A stretch of 64,000 nucleotides of DNA from Rhizobium sp. NXC14 (lineage in GTDB: Bacteria; Pseudomonadota; Alphaproteobacteria; Rhizobiales; Rhizobiaceae). The position numbers and the translations under genes are program-made. Below are positions 54,957 to 63,501 of the stretch, one piece after another. The stretch's first letter is position 1. Every line of letters begins with the position of its first letter. The stretch is from NCBI RefSeq assembly GCF_002117485.1, contig NZ_CP021030.1:3647501-3711500 (forward strand), in the 5' to 3' direction. Under the pieces are notes generated by a model. That model saw only the letters and a list, made by a program, of their open reading frames with translations. It was not told where the DNA came from and searched no databases.

Positions 54957-55653
54957 GGTTGAAAACCTGTCGGCCGGATACGGGCCGACGCGGGTGCTCG
55001 AAGGCATCTCCTTCGCCGTGCCGGCGGGCACCCGTCTAGCAGTGCTCGGCCGTAACGGTATGGGCAAGACCACGCTCCTGGCAACGCTTGCCGGCCAGAC
55101 CAGGCGGTATCAAGGCCAGATCCACCTCGGTGGTTCGGATGTCACCGCAGCACCGAGCGCAATGCGCGCCCATAAGGGTCTCGGCTATGTGCCTCAGACA
55201 CGCTGCGTCTTTCCGACGTTGACGGTCGAAGAGAACCTTTTCGTCGGGCTGAAGGCGCGGCCGAAGACGGCGCTGGAGGAAGCCTATGCCATGTTCCCGC
55301 GCCTGAAGGAGCGCCGCCGAAACCTCGGCAACCAACTCTCCGGCGGCGAGCAGCAGATGCTTTCAACAGCCCGCACCATTCTCGGACGCCCGTCCGTGCT
55401 GTTGCTCGACGAACCGTTGGAGGGCCTGGCCCCCGTGATCTGCGAGGAACTGATGGCGGCCTTCACAGAACTCGCCAAATCAGGCGACATGACGATCCTT
55501 CTGGTCGAACAACGCATTCAGAGCGCGCTTGATTTCGCCGATCGGGTCATCATTCTCGAACGCGGGAGGATGGCCTGGACCGGTACGCCGTCGGACTTGT
55601 CGAAGGATCACCAAGCAGTAGAAAGCTTGCTCGGAGTGGGCGGCCTGCATTGA
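54937..55653 (+). CDS. LIV-type ABC transporter ATP-binding protein (LivF-like)
   Basis: A 238-residue ATPase with Walker A GRNGMGKTTLLATLAG, the signature QLSGGEQQMLSTARTILGRP, Walker B VLLLDEPLEGLAPVI and switch Gln/His region LLVEQRIQSAL, where Gln-Arg is the LivF form. The ATG at 54937 has GGGAG nine bases upstream and overlaps the LivG-like gene by 20 bases; ATG 54931 is also in frame. It is the last gene of the operon; no strong terminator is seen after it. Confidence 0.92.
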   Translation: MPALSLEVENLSAGYGPTRVLEGISFAVPAGTRLAVLGRNGMGKTTLLATLAGQTRRYQGQIHLGGSDVTAAPSAMRAHKGLGYVPQTRCVFPTLTVEENLFVGLKARPKTALEEAYAMFPRLKERRRNLGNQLSGGEQQMLSTARTILGRPSVLLLDEPLEGLAPVICEELMAAFTELAKSGDMTILLVEQRIQSALDFADRVIILERGRMAWTGTPSDLSKDHQAVESLLGVGGLH

Positions 55654-55857
55654 AGCAATCAATGCAGCATATCGTCGGGATCACGTCATCATCGGCTCGC
55701 AGACGTCGAAGCCGACGCCTCTACTTGGATATTTGAGCTGCAGAAAAATTGCGCCTGTTGGATTTGACAGCTGAATTGATCTGACGCTCCGTCAATTTCG
55801 TTGCCAAGCACCCGATAGGGTTGCATATTCCAACAATACTTCAGACGGGAGGTGGAA

Positions 55858-56688
55858 ATGGCAAACCACAAGCCTATCGCAGGTGACGTATACCAGCCTA
55901 TTTTCGATGCCGACAAGCCGATTGACGGCAACATTCTGGACAGCACCAGTTACATGGATGCCGACGGAGATCTTGTGCGTCTCAACTTCGTGAACGGGCA
56001 GCGAATTCCGCAACCGCCCAATCCGGATGGACCGGCCACGACGACGATCGAGGGAAAGTACGGCACGCTGACCGTCTATTCCAACGGCTATTTCACCTAT
56101 AAACTCGATCCCTCCAATCCGGTGGTATCAGCGCTCGGCCCGGGAGATCAACTCCTCGACCAGTTCAGTTTCAAGATTTCGGACGGTAGAGGCGCTACCG
56201 ACTTCGGCTTGCTCAATATTGCTGTCGACCTGCCGGAGCGCGGCGACATCTTCGTCAATTTCGAGGATGTCGGCAAACACGATTTCCCCACAGGCTACAA
56301 AGGCTTCGATTGGGGCGCCTGGCACGATGGCGATGATGCGACGATACAAAAGGAAGCTGATGGCAATCATTATCTCTCAGGCGGCGTATTCTGGACGCCC
56401 ATCCAGGCCGCAGATGGCGGCACCTTTCAGATCGAGCAATTCAGCGTGGCAAACGGCACATCAGACTACGACAACGTTCTGACGATCGAAGGTAGGCTGA
56501 ACGGCGATACCGTGTTCTTGGTCACGGTCGACGTGACCGCCGACAGCATTCATGACCCGCAAGTGATTGATCTCAGCGCCTATGGGCTGATCGACTATCT
56601 CATACTCGACACCGAACCCGTCATCCCCGAAACGAGCGGGCCTGATTATTATGGCGCGCAATACGACAATTTTTACTTTGTCGTTTGA
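55858..56688 (+). CDS. VCBS/cadherin-like domain protein of unknown function
   Basis: A 276-residue acidic protein. The first 120 residues resemble a VCBS or cadherin-like repeat: DADGDLVRLNFVNG, then TIEGKYGTLTVYSNGYFTYKLD and FSFKISDGRGATDFG. The remaining part looks like a jelly-roll of unknown type, rich in Asp, Gly and Trp. There is no signal peptide and no RTX nonapeptide, so secretion by a type I system is possible but unproven. GGGAGG lies six bases before the ATG at 55858. It stands alone between the transporter operon and a tRNA gene; no secretion genes are nearby. Confidence 0.75.
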   Translation: MANHKPIAGDVYQPIFDADKPIDGNILDSTSYMDADGDLVRLNFVNGQRIPQPPNPDGPATTTIEGKYGTLTVYSNGYFTYKLDPSNPVVSALGPGDQLLDQFSFKISDGRGATDFGLLNIAVDLPERGDIFVNFEDVGKHDFPTGYKGFDWGAWHDGDDATIQKEADGNHYLSGGVFWTPIQAADGGTFQIEQFSVANGTSDYDNVLTIEGRLNGDTVFLVTVDVTADSIHDPQVIDLSAYGLIDYLILDTEPVIPETSGPDYYGAQYDNFYFVV

Positions 56689-56833
56689 GAATGGGGAGGG
56701 CGTCGAGTTCCCGAAGGCTTTCCCAGCTTACCGAGCGGCTTTTCTGGTAGCGATTTCTTGCGATAGCTGATCGGCCTCCACCCTGCTAGCCTTCGATCGT
56801 GCGGAGGAGCACGATCATACTCGGATGGAGGAA

Positions 56834-56965
56834 ATGATGCAGTCAGTCGGGGTTAAGTTAGCGGCGGTGATGTTCTCACTGGCCGTATGGGCTGCTATCA
56901 TCGCTGCCGCATCCCATCTCTACGCGATGAAAATGCCGCTGTTGCATTTAGCGCTCTACAGATAA
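56834..56965 (+). CDS. possible 43-residue single-helix membrane protein
   Basis: The 414 bases between the VCBS-like gene and the tRNA gene contain one credible short frame: MMQSVGVKLAAVMFSLAVWA, then AIIAAASHLYAMKMPLLH and a short end. GGAGGAA lies just before the first ATG (56834); the second ATG at 56837 gives better spacing. One helix (about 8-28) is predicted. No family recognised and no terminator follows. The rest of the interval shows nothing I can name. Confidence 0.4.
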   Translation: MMQSVGVKLAAVMFSLAVWAAIIAAASHLYAMKMPLLHLALYR

Positions 56966-57102
56966 CTGTTCTTGGGCGTAGCGTTGAGCCTGAACTGTTT
57001 TGTCCGCCTGCCGCAGCGTTTGGAGCTGGAATGTGCTACCGCGCCCGCGTGAATGCCGCTCAATATCGAGCCGCAAGGAACACAAATTCTTTAACAAAGA
57101 GA

Positions 57103-57179
57103 TGGTAGCGGAGGAGGGATTTGAACCCCCGACACAAGGATTATGATTCCTCTGCTCTGACCTACTGAGCTACTCCGCC
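57103..57179 (-). tRNA. tRNA-Met (anticodon CAT)
   Basis: The minus strand begins GGCGGAGTAGCTCAG and ends CTCCGCTACCA, with an encoded CCA. The acceptor stem GGCGGAG/CTCCGCT closes with a terminal G-U. The D-arm carries AGCTCAGTAGGTCAGAGC, the anticodon arm has loop ATCATAA (anticodon CAT) with stem GAGGA/TCCTT, and the T-arm has GGGGGTTCAAATCCC. The A at position 37 and standard pairing suit elongator tRNA-Met; a tRNA-Ile2 with modified CAT is not excluded. Confidence 0.95.
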
Positions 57180-57233
57180 ACTGGTCAAACGATACCTGCT
57201 CGCGAAGCGCTGCGGGCTCGTGGGATGAGCGGC

Positions 57234-57262
57234 TTATAAGGTGCGCTTCGGCTCTGTGTCAA
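57234..57262 (-). promoter_or_regulatory. sigma-70 promoter of the tRNA-Met gene
   Basis: Minus strand TTGACA (57262-57257), a 17-base spacer, then TTATAA (57239-57234), about 55 bases before the mature tRNA 5' end. The match to consensus is very good. Confidence 0.8.
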
Positions 57263-57315
57263 GCGCAGGATGGAGAAAAACGCTGAGCTTTGCCGCCCGT
57301 CGTTTCCAATGGGTT

Positions 57316-58542
57316 TCAGGCGGCGACGGGGCCGGCCAGCAGAGCCTTCAGCGAGGCTTCGGCCGAAGGTTCGCGTTCGGAGCGTTCGATAAAACCGCCA
57401 CCGAAGACGCGGGCGTCGTCGCCGGGCGCGGAATAAAGCGCGCAGGCCTGGCCGGGCGCGATGCCCGCCTCGCCGACGGTCAGATCGACATAGGTGCCTG
57501 TCGCATCGATATGCAGTACGGCAGGCGCCGGTGCCCGCGTCGAACGGACCTTGGCGTAGCAGGCGAAACCTTCGTCGGCAGCGGCTTCTGCGAGCGAGAC
57601 GTCGCCCAGCCAATTGAAGTCGCGCAAATAGACGCGGTGCGTTTCCAGCGCCTCTTTTGGACCGACGATGACGCGGCGCGAGCGGGCATCGAGATAGACG
57701 ACGTAGAGTGGCTCGCCCGTGGCGATGCCGATGCCGCGGCGCTGGCCGATGGTGAAATGCAGGATGCCTTCATGGGTTCCCAGCACGCGGCCGTCGAGAT
57801 GGACGATCTCGCCGGCGAGCGCCGCATTCGGCTTCAGCTTGGTGATGATGTCGGAATATTTGCCCTGCGGCACGAAGCAGATGTCCTGGCTGTCGGCCTT
57901 CTTCGCGACGACGAGGCCCATCTCCTCGGCGAGCCGGCGGGTCTCGGCCTTCGGCAGGCCGCCCAAGGGAAAGCGGAGATAGTCGATCTGCTCCTGCGTC
58001 GTGGCAAACAGGAAATAGCTCTGGTCGCGGTCGGCGTCGGCCGGACGGAATAGCGCGCGGCGGCCGGGATGTTCAGACGAGGGGTTCGGTCGCGAACGGA
58101 TATAGTGGCCGGTCGCCAGCGCGTCGGCGCCGAGCTCCTTCGCCGTTGCCAGAAGGTCGGCGAACTTGACGGTTTGGTTGCAGGAAACGCAGGGGATCGG
58201 CGTTTCGCCGGCCACGTAGCTTTCGGCGAAAGGATTTATCACCGTCTCGCGGAAGCGCTTCTCGTAATCCAGCACATAATGCGGAATGCCGAGGGTTTCG
58301 CAGACACGGCGGGCGTCGTCGATATCCTGGCCGGCGCAGCAGGAGCCGGCACGGTGAACAGCGGCGCCGTGATCGTAGAGCTGCAGCGTGATGCCAAGCA
58401 CATCGTAACCCTGCTGCTTGAGAAGGCCGGCCACGACGGAGGAATCGACGCCGCCCGACATGGCGACGACAACGCGGGTCTCTTCCGGCTTCTTATCAAA
58501 ATCCAGTGTGTTCAACGGTGGTGCCAAATTCTGCGCGCTCAT
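57316..58542 (-). CDS. mnmA: tRNA-specific 2-thiouridylase MnmA
   Basis: A 408-residue enzyme that thiolates U34 in tRNA-Lys, -Glu and -Gln. The PP-loop [13 protein letters not shown] near residue 30 binds ATP; the first catalytic Cys is in [13 protein letters not shown] and the second would be in [10 protein letters not shown]. It also has the Rhizobiales-typical N-terminal leader of about 25 residues. The gene converges toward the tRNA-Met gene region. The ATG at 58542 gives the usual length. Confidence 0.95.
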   Translation of the reverse strand: MSAQNLAPPLNTLDFDKKPEETRVVVAMSGGVDSSVVAGLLKQQGYDVLGITLQLYDHGAAVHRAGSCCAGQDIDDARRVCETLGIPHYVLDYEKRFRETVINPFAESYVAGETPIPCVSCNQTVKFADLLATAKELGADALATGHYIRSRPNPSSEHPGRRALFRPADADRDQSYFLFATTQEQIDYLRFPLGGLPKAETRRLAEEMGLVVAKKADSQDICFVPQGKYSDIITKLKPNAALAGEIVHLDGRVLGTHEGILHFTIGQRRGIGIATGEPLYVVYLDARSRRVIVGPKEALETHRVYLRDFNWLGDVSLAEAAADEGFACYAKVRSTRAPAPAVLHIDATGTYVDLTVGEAGIAPGQACALYSAPGDDARVFGGGFIERSEREPSAEASLKALLAGPVAA

Positions 58543-58721
58543 AACCCGCCCTTGCGCTGCAATTGCGGCGGATTGCTGATCTCAGGCGGGATCGGCCGCC
58601 TTTCTGGGTAAGCGACCGATATAGAAAGGATTGCAGCAGGACGCAAGGGGAGCCGATCGTTTCGCAATCGCGTCACAAAGGAAGGCGCGGCCGAAGTCAC
58701 GCCTTGGAAGCGGGGTGCGGC

Positions 58722-58823
58722 TCAGGTGCCGATCAGCTCGTTGCAGGCGAATGCGATGCCTGGATTGGCCATGACAACAGACACGATCGCCAGTCCGATT
58801 ATCGAGAATGAATGGCGTTTCAC
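58722..58823 (-). CDS. possible 33-residue secreted or membrane peptide
   Basis: In the 449-base interval between mnmA and the next gene, one short minus-strand frame has a GTG start with CGGAGG six bases upstream. It reads MKRHSFSIIGLAIVSVVMAN, then PGIAFACNELIGT: a positive start, a hydrophobic core and an A-F-A-like cleavage site that would leave only CNELIGT. This looks like a signal peptide with almost no mature part. It could be a real small peptide or chance. I see nothing else in the interval. Confidence 0.35.
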   Translation of the reverse strand: MKRHSFSIIGLAIVSVVMANPGIAFACNELIGT

Positions 58824-58991
58824 ATCATCCTCCGTTTCAGCCCATATGAATTAACTCAAAATAACGAACGCTTGAGCATCAACTAGCTCAACTGGAGATC
58901 GCCGGACAATTAATCATCACCCTATGGAACTATTCCGTCGATCATGCGTTGCAAGTAATCAATGTCGCAATCGAATGCTGCGGAGGGTTTG

Positions 58992-59258
58992 ATGGCCAGG
59001 TTCGGCACGACGACAGATTACAGCAGGATCAGAGATTGGATCGAGGCGCGCGGCGGTCATCCCGCCCGGATCAAGGATGCGAGGGATAGCGAAACTGTTC
59101 GCGTCGATTTCTCGGCGGACTCACAGGAGGAGATCTCCTGGGACGAGTTCTTCCAGGGTTTTGACGAAAGCAGACTCGCCTTCCTTCACCGCACGAAAGC
59201 CGAGGACGACAGAGCCCGCTTCGGCAAGATGGTCCGCCGCAAACGCCGGCACCACTGA
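58992..59258 (+). CDS. conserved-type small hypothetical protein
   Basis: An 88-residue basic, soluble protein starting MARFGTTTDYSRIRDWIEAR. Middle residues include GGHPARIKDARD and SWDEFFQGFDESRLAFLHRT; the C-terminus is strongly basic (KMVRRKRRHH). GGAGG lies six bases before ATG 58992; an ATG 30 bases earlier has no such site. The pattern is like a small family of rhizobial proteins sometimes mislabelled as glucan-branching enzyme, which this is too short to be. Function unknown. A bidirectional terminator follows. Confidence 0.75.
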   Translation: MARFGTTTDYSRIRDWIEARGGHPARIKDARDSETVRVDFSADSQEEISWDEFFQGFDESRLAFLHRTKAEDDRARFGKMVRRKRRHH

Positions 59259-59280
59259 AAATCATCATTCCCCAACGTAG

Positions 59281-59312
59281 AAAACCCGGCGCCGTTTCTG
59301 GCACCGGGTTTT
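59281..59312. terminator. bidirectional terminator between the small protein gene and serA
   Basis: AAAACCCGG (59281-59289) pairs with CCGGGTTTT (59304-59312), with a further GCC/GGC pairing inside the loop. Each arm ends in A4/T4, so it can stop transcription from both sides. Confidence 0.75.
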
Positions 59313-59364
59313 CCATGTTTTCCTTGGGAGGAGGAAACCAGAGCAGGTCGCGCCGCGACGCGCT

Positions 59365-60960
59365 TTAGTCGATGTTGAAGGTCAGCAGCTTCGCCTGGCG
59401 GATCGCCTGGTGGGCCGTCAGCTGTGCGAGCACGCCATCCTCCACCTCGCCGTCGACATAGAGCAGCGCGATGGCGTCGCCACCCTGCTTGTCGCGGCCA
59501 AGCTGGAAGTTGGCGATGTTGACGCCGGCCCCACCGAGCGTCGTGCCGATGAAGCCGATCATGCCAGGGACGTCGGTATTGGTGATGTAGATCATATGCG
59601 AGCCGACATCGGCATCGAGGTTGATGCCCTTGATCTGGATGAAGCGCGGCTTGCCATCCGAAAACACCGTGCCGGCGACGGAGCGCGTCATACTTTCGGT
59701 CGTGACCGTCAGCTTGATATAGCCGTCGAAGACACCTGTTTTGTCGCGCTTGACCTCGGAGAGCACGATGCCCTTTTCCTTGATCATGATCGGCGCGGAA
59801 ACCATGTTGACGTCGGCGACCTGCGGACGGATCAGGCCGGCGAGAACTGCGCTCGTCAGCGCCCGCGTGTTCATGTTGGCGGTCATGCCGTCATAGAGGA
59901 TTTCGATTTCCTTGATTGGCTCTTCGGTGACCTGGCCGACAAAGGCGCCGAGAACGTCGGCAAGCCGGATGAACGGCTTCAGGATCGGCGCCTCTTCCGC
60001 GGTGATCGACGGCATGTTGATGGCGTTGGAGACGGCACCGTTGACGAGGTAATCCGACATCTGTTCGGCGACCTGCAGGGCGACGTTTTCCTGGGCTTCG
60101 GTCGTCGAAGCGCCGAGATGCGGCGTGCAGACGACGTTCGGCAGGCCGAAGAGCGGGCTTTCCTTGGCGGGCTCGACCTCGAAGACGTCGAAGGCAGCGC
60201 CGGCGACGTGGCCTGACTTGATGGCTTCGGCAAGGGCTGCCTCATCGACGAGGCCGCCGCGGGCGCAGTTGATGATGCGCACGCCGGGCTTGGTCTTGGC
60301 CAGCGCTTCCTTGTTGAGGATGCCGCGCGTCTTGTCGGTCATCGGCACGTGCAGCGTGATGAAATCGGCGCGGGCGAAAAGCTCGTCCAGCTCGACCTTG
60401 GTGACGCCCATCTCCTCGGCGCGCTCCTTGGACAGGAACGGGTCATAGGCGACGACATGCATTTTCAGGCCGATAGCGCGGGCGCAGACGATCGAGCCGA
60501 TATTGCCGGCGCCGATGACGCCGAGCGTCTTGCCGGTGATTTCGACGCCCATGAATTTCGACTTTTCCCACTTGCCGGCCTGCGTCGAGGCATCGGCCGC
60601 AGGCAGCTGGCGGGCGACGGCGAACATCAGCGCGATTGCGTGTTCGGCCGTGGTGATGGAATTGCCGAAGGGCGTGTTCATGACGATGATGCCGCGGCGC
60701 GAGGCGGCCGGGATATCGACATTGTCGACGCCGATGCCGGCGCGGCCGACGACCTTGAGATTCGTCGCCCCTGCGATGATCTTTTCCGTCACTTTGGTGG
60801 CGGAGCGGATGGCAAGGCCGTCATATTTGCCGATGACTTCGAGCAGACGATCTTTGTCTTTACCGAGCTGCGGCTCGAAATCGACTTCGACGCCACGGTC
60901 GCGGAAGATCTGGACAGCGGTTTCCGACAATTCGTCGGATACGAGAACGCGAGGTGCCAT
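59365..60960 (-). CDS. serA: D-3-phosphoglycerate dehydrogenase
   Basis: A 531-residue enzyme, first step of serine synthesis. The NAD site is LGVIGAGNIGSIVCARAIGL (about 145-165), the catalytic Arg is in INCARGGLVDEAALAEAI, and the catalytic His is in VCTPHLGASTTEAQ. A C-terminal intervening domain and ACT domain (about 460-531, DVPGMIGFIGTTLGG) make it the long type 1 form, usually serine-sensitive. The ATG at 60960 gives MAPRVLVSDE. It follows serC by 77 bases on the same strand, so serC-serA form one operon. The stop codon lies in CTAAAGCGCG, like the edge of the repeat after cbtB. Confidence 0.95.
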   Translation of the reverse strand: MAPRVLVSDELSETAVQIFRDRGVEVDFEPQLGKDKDRLLEVIGKYDGLAIRSATKVTEKIIAGATNLKVVGRAGIGVDNVDIPAASRRGIIVMNTPFGNSITTAEHAIALMFAVARQLPAADASTQAGKWEKSKFMGVEITGKTLGVIGAGNIGSIVCARAIGLKMHVVAYDPFLSKERAEEMGVTKVELDELFARADFITLHVPMTDKTRGILNKEALAKTKPGVRIINCARGGLVDEAALAEAIKSGHVAGAAFDVFEVEPAKESPLFGLPNVVCTPHLGASTTEAQENVALQVAEQMSDYLVNGAVSNAINMPSITAEEAPILKPFIRLADVLGAFVGQVTEEPIKEIEILYDGMTANMNTRALTSAVLAGLIRPQVADVNMVSAPIMIKEKGIVLSEVKRDKTGVFDGYIKLTVTTESMTRSVAGTVFSDGKPRFIQIKGINLDADVGSHMIYITNTDVPGMIGFIGTTLGGAGVNIANFQLGRDKQGGDAIALLYVDGEVEDGVLAQLTAHQAIRQAKLLTFNID

Positions 60961-61037
60961 TGTGGCCTCCTTCAAAAGTGTTCAGCGATGATTGAAATCA
61001 GGGGCTCCGCCCAGTGGCGGAGCCGGATGCGATCACG

Positions 61038-62216
61038 TCAGGCAGCGGCCTGAGCGAGCTGCGCCTTCTGCGTTTCGAAAGCCCAGGAAAGCCAAGGCAT
61101 CAGCTTCTGCATGTCGGATGCTTCGATCGTGGCGCCGGCCCAGATGCGCAGGCCGGACGGCGCGTCGCGGTAATGGCCGATGTCATAAGCGACACCTTCT
61201 TTTTCCAGGAGGCCGACGAGGCCCTTGGCGAAATTCGCCTGGCTGTCGTCATCGAGCGCGGTGATGTCCTTGTCGACGATCTTCAGGCAGACGGAGGTGT
61301 TGGAGGCCGTTTCCGCCTTGACGGCGAGATTGGCGATCCAGTCGTTCGCCGCGACGAAATCGTGGATGACCTTGGCATTGGCGTCGGCACGAGCAATCAG
61401 CGTCTGGAGACCGCCGATCTCCTTGGCCCAGAGCAGCGCGTCGATATAATCCTCGACGCAGAGCATCGAAGGCGTATTGATCGTCTCGCCCTGGAAAATG
61501 CCTTCGGTCAGCTTGCCGCCCGAGGTCATGCGGAAAATCTTCGGCAGCGGCCAGGCGGGCGTGTAGGTGGTGAGACGCTCGACGGCCCGCGGCGAGAGAA
61601 TGATGACGCCATGGGCGCCCTCACCGCCCAGCACCTTCTGCCAGGAGAAGGTGACGACGTCGAGCTTGGCGAAATCGAGCTCCTGGGCAAAAGCGGCCGA
61701 GGTGGCGTCGCAGATCGTCAGACCCTTGCGGTCGGCAGGAATGAAATCGGCATTCGGCACGCGCACGCCCGAGGTCGTGCCGTTCCAGGTGAAGACGACG
61801 TCGCGGTCGAAATCGACGGCGGATAGATCGGGAAGCTCGCCGTAGCCCGCTTCGAGCTTGCGCACATCCTTGAGCTTCAGCTGTTTGACCACATCGGTGA
61901 CCCAGCCGGCGCCGAAGCTTTCCCAGGCGAGCATGTCGACGCCGCGTTCGCCGAGCAGCGACCAGAGCGCCATTTCGACGGCACCGGTGTCGGAAGCCGG
62001 CACGATGCCGATGCGGTAATCCGCCGGCACTTCGAGAATTTCACGGGTAAGGTCGATCGCCTGCTTGAGCTTGGCCTTGCCGACCTTCGCGCGGTGCGAA
62101 CGGCCGAGGGCCGCGTCGGAAAGGGCTTCGAGCGACCAACCGGGGCGCTTCGAGCAGGGGCCAGAAGAAAAATGGGTATTGTGCGGACGGATGTCCGGCT
62201 TTGCGGTCTTCGCCAT
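61038..62216 (-). CDS. serC: phosphoserine aminotransferase
   Basis: A 392-residue class V PLP aminotransferase, second step of serine synthesis and also needed for pyridoxal synthesis. The N-terminus carries [17 protein letters not shown], typical of the alphaproteobacterial subgroup; [15 protein letters not shown] includes the PLP Lys. The next gene, serA, is downstream, the reverse of pathway order but usual in Rhizobiales. A conserved-looking leader lies before the ATG. Confidence 0.94.
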   Translation of the reverse strand: MAKTAKPDIRPHNTHFSSGPCSKRPGWSLEALSDAALGRSHRAKVGKAKLKQAIDLTREILEVPADYRIGIVPASDTGAVEMALWSLLGERGVDMLAWESFGAGWVTDVVKQLKLKDVRKLEAGYGELPDLSAVDFDRDVVFTWNGTTSGVRVPNADFIPADRKGLTICDATSAAFAQELDFAKLDVVTFSWQKVLGGEGAHGVIILSPRAVERLTTYTPAWPLPKIFRMTSGGKLTEGIFQGETINTPSMLCVEDYIDALLWAKEIGGLQTLIARADANAKVIHDFVAANDWIANLAVKAETASNTSVCLKIVDKDITALDDDSQANFAKGLVGLLEKEGVAYDIGHYRDAPSGLRIWAGATIEASDMQKLMPWLSWAFETQKAQLAQAAA

Positions 62217-62268
62217 GATGCTATCCTCTCAGATAGAAAGCCCTTCGTTGGGGAAGGGTGTCCCGCCG
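62217..62268 (-). ncRNA. serC leader RNA motif (probable)
   Basis: The minus strand just before serC reads GGCGGGACACCC, a hairpin CCCTTC-CCCAAC-GAAGGG, then CTTTCTATCTGAGAGGATAG ending at the start codon. A compact structured 5' leader ahead of serC in Rhizobiales matches what I recall of the serC RNA motif, though not checked against its covariance model. The predicted transcription start from the promoter at 62272-62300 falls at its 5' edge. Confidence 0.5.
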
Positions 62269-62271
62269 CCG

Positions 62272-62300
62272 TGTGTATGGATCGGAAGCGTCATAGTCAA
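62272..62300 (-). promoter_or_regulatory. candidate promoter of serC-serA
   Basis: Minus strand TTGACT (62300-62295), a 17-base spacer, then TACACA (62277-62272). The -35 is near consensus, the -10 poor. Confidence 0.45.
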
Positions 62301-62359
62301 GATCGAAGTGTCGCAAGCTGTAGATATTTTGACGCAGGCAGGGTGGCGAAAAAAATGAA

Positions 62360-62386
62360 AAAGCCGCCCGGCGCGAGGGCGGCTTT
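62360..62386 (-). terminator. terminator of the outer-membrane protein gene
   Basis: AAAGCCGCCC (62360-62369) and GGGCGGCTTT (62377-62386) form a perfect 10-bp stem with a 7-base loop; on the minus strand a T-rich tract (to about 62346) follows. Confidence 0.88.
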
Positions 62387-62407
62387 CTGATGCGATGGTT
62401 GATCGGC

Positions 62408-63244
62408 CTACTTGTAGACCGGCTGCTGCAGCGGGATTGCCGGCGGCTCGTAGGCGACCGGCTGAGCGCAGCCACCGAAGAGGTAGCGGGCGCCCACGCG
62501 GGCTTCATGGGCGTTGAGGCCCCTGTCGCGGCCCGGGCCGCCATTATCGGCGTAGCCGAACATATTGCCGCCGTCGATATGCAGATAGCGGTAACCGACG
62601 TCGGCCTTGATGTTGCAGGTCACGTCGATCGAGGCGCCGGCCATAAGCGCATAGGTGAAGCGCCAGTTGCCCTTGCCGCCATGGGTCACCTCATCGTCGC
62701 AGAAGCTGCCGTCATCGGCGCAGGCGACGTTGCGCAGGTTTTTCCACTTGACGTAGGAACCGCCGATACCGGCGCCGACATAGGGCGTCACATAGCCGTA
62801 GGTGCCGAGATCGACATAGGCGTTGGCCAGTAGCGTATAGGCGGTCAGCGAAGAGCGGTCGCTTGAGGTGCAATCCACCAGCGGGAAGCCGCACTGCCCG
62901 GATGTCGAGCCCTTGAAATCCGCCTGGGTGAGATAGTCGAAAGTCAGATCGGTGCGCAGATAGCTGTTGATCTGGTAACCGACACCGCCACCAACCGTCC
63001 ATGCGTCATCGAGATCGGCGTCGTCGAAATCGACCTCGGTGGCGTTGCTGCCTTGGAAATAGCGCGCGCCGCGGAGATCTGTGAAAGCATAACCGACATC
63101 GCCGCGCAGATACCACCCGGTCGCTTCGCTGACAGTCACCTCCGGCGGCTGCTCCGGAATGGGCTCGGCAGGGGCGAGATCCGCAGAATAGGCATTTGTC
63201 GCTATCAAGAATGCGGCGAAGATGCCGGATAAGCTTCTTTTCAT
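62408..63244 (-). CDS. outer-membrane beta-barrel protein (OmpA/Omp25-like, porin family)
   Basis: A 278-residue protein. The signal peptide MKRSLSGIFAAFLIATNAYS is followed by ADLAPAEPIPEQPPEV, then alternating beta-strands ending in aromatic residues, e.g. GWYLRGDVGYAFTDL, VGGGVGYQINSYLRTDLTFD and YVTPYVGAGIGGSYVKW; it ends in PLQQPVYK. Its form matches the small alphaproteobacterial surface-antigen family (Omp25/RopB-like). Four Cys in loops (GQCGFPLVDC and ACADDGSFC) may form disulfides. The ATG at 63244 gives the proper signal. Strong terminator downstream. Confidence 0.88.
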   Translation of the reverse strand: MKRSLSGIFAAFLIATNAYSADLAPAEPIPEQPPEVTVSEATGWYLRGDVGYAFTDLRGARYFQGSNATEVDFDDADLDDAWTVGGGVGYQINSYLRTDLTFDYLTQADFKGSTSGQCGFPLVDCTSSDRSSLTAYTLLANAYVDLGTYGYVTPYVGAGIGGSYVKWKNLRNVACADDGSFCDDEVTHGGKGNWRFTYALMAGASIDVTCNIKADVGYRYLHIDGGNMFGYADNGGPGRDRGLNAHEARVGARYLFGGCAQPVAYEPPAIPLQQPVYK

Positions 63245-63450
63245 GGATTTCACTCCAAAATCCCGTTGCGTCGGCAAGCTCCGTCGCTGCCAATCTGATA
63301 CGCTTTGCATGGATAATGAATGGGAAACGTTAAAGGGTGCTTAACCACGCTTGTTTACTTTGATTTCAAGCTTCTCGGCCGCATGAAACAGAAGATCGAC
63401 CGCGTCGTGAAATGATTTGCGCAGAGATACATGCCACCCGCGTACGCAAC

Positions 63451-63480
63451 AAAAAAGCCGGCGCTCACGCACCGGCCTTT
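63451..63480 (-). terminator. terminator of glmM
   Basis: GCCGGCGC (63457-63464) pairs with GCACCGGC (63469-63476, one G-U) over loop TCAC; on the minus strand six T follow. It lies just after the glmM stop. Confidence 0.85.
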
Positions 63481-63501
63481 TGATCGTCTGTTCTTGCAGG
63501 G

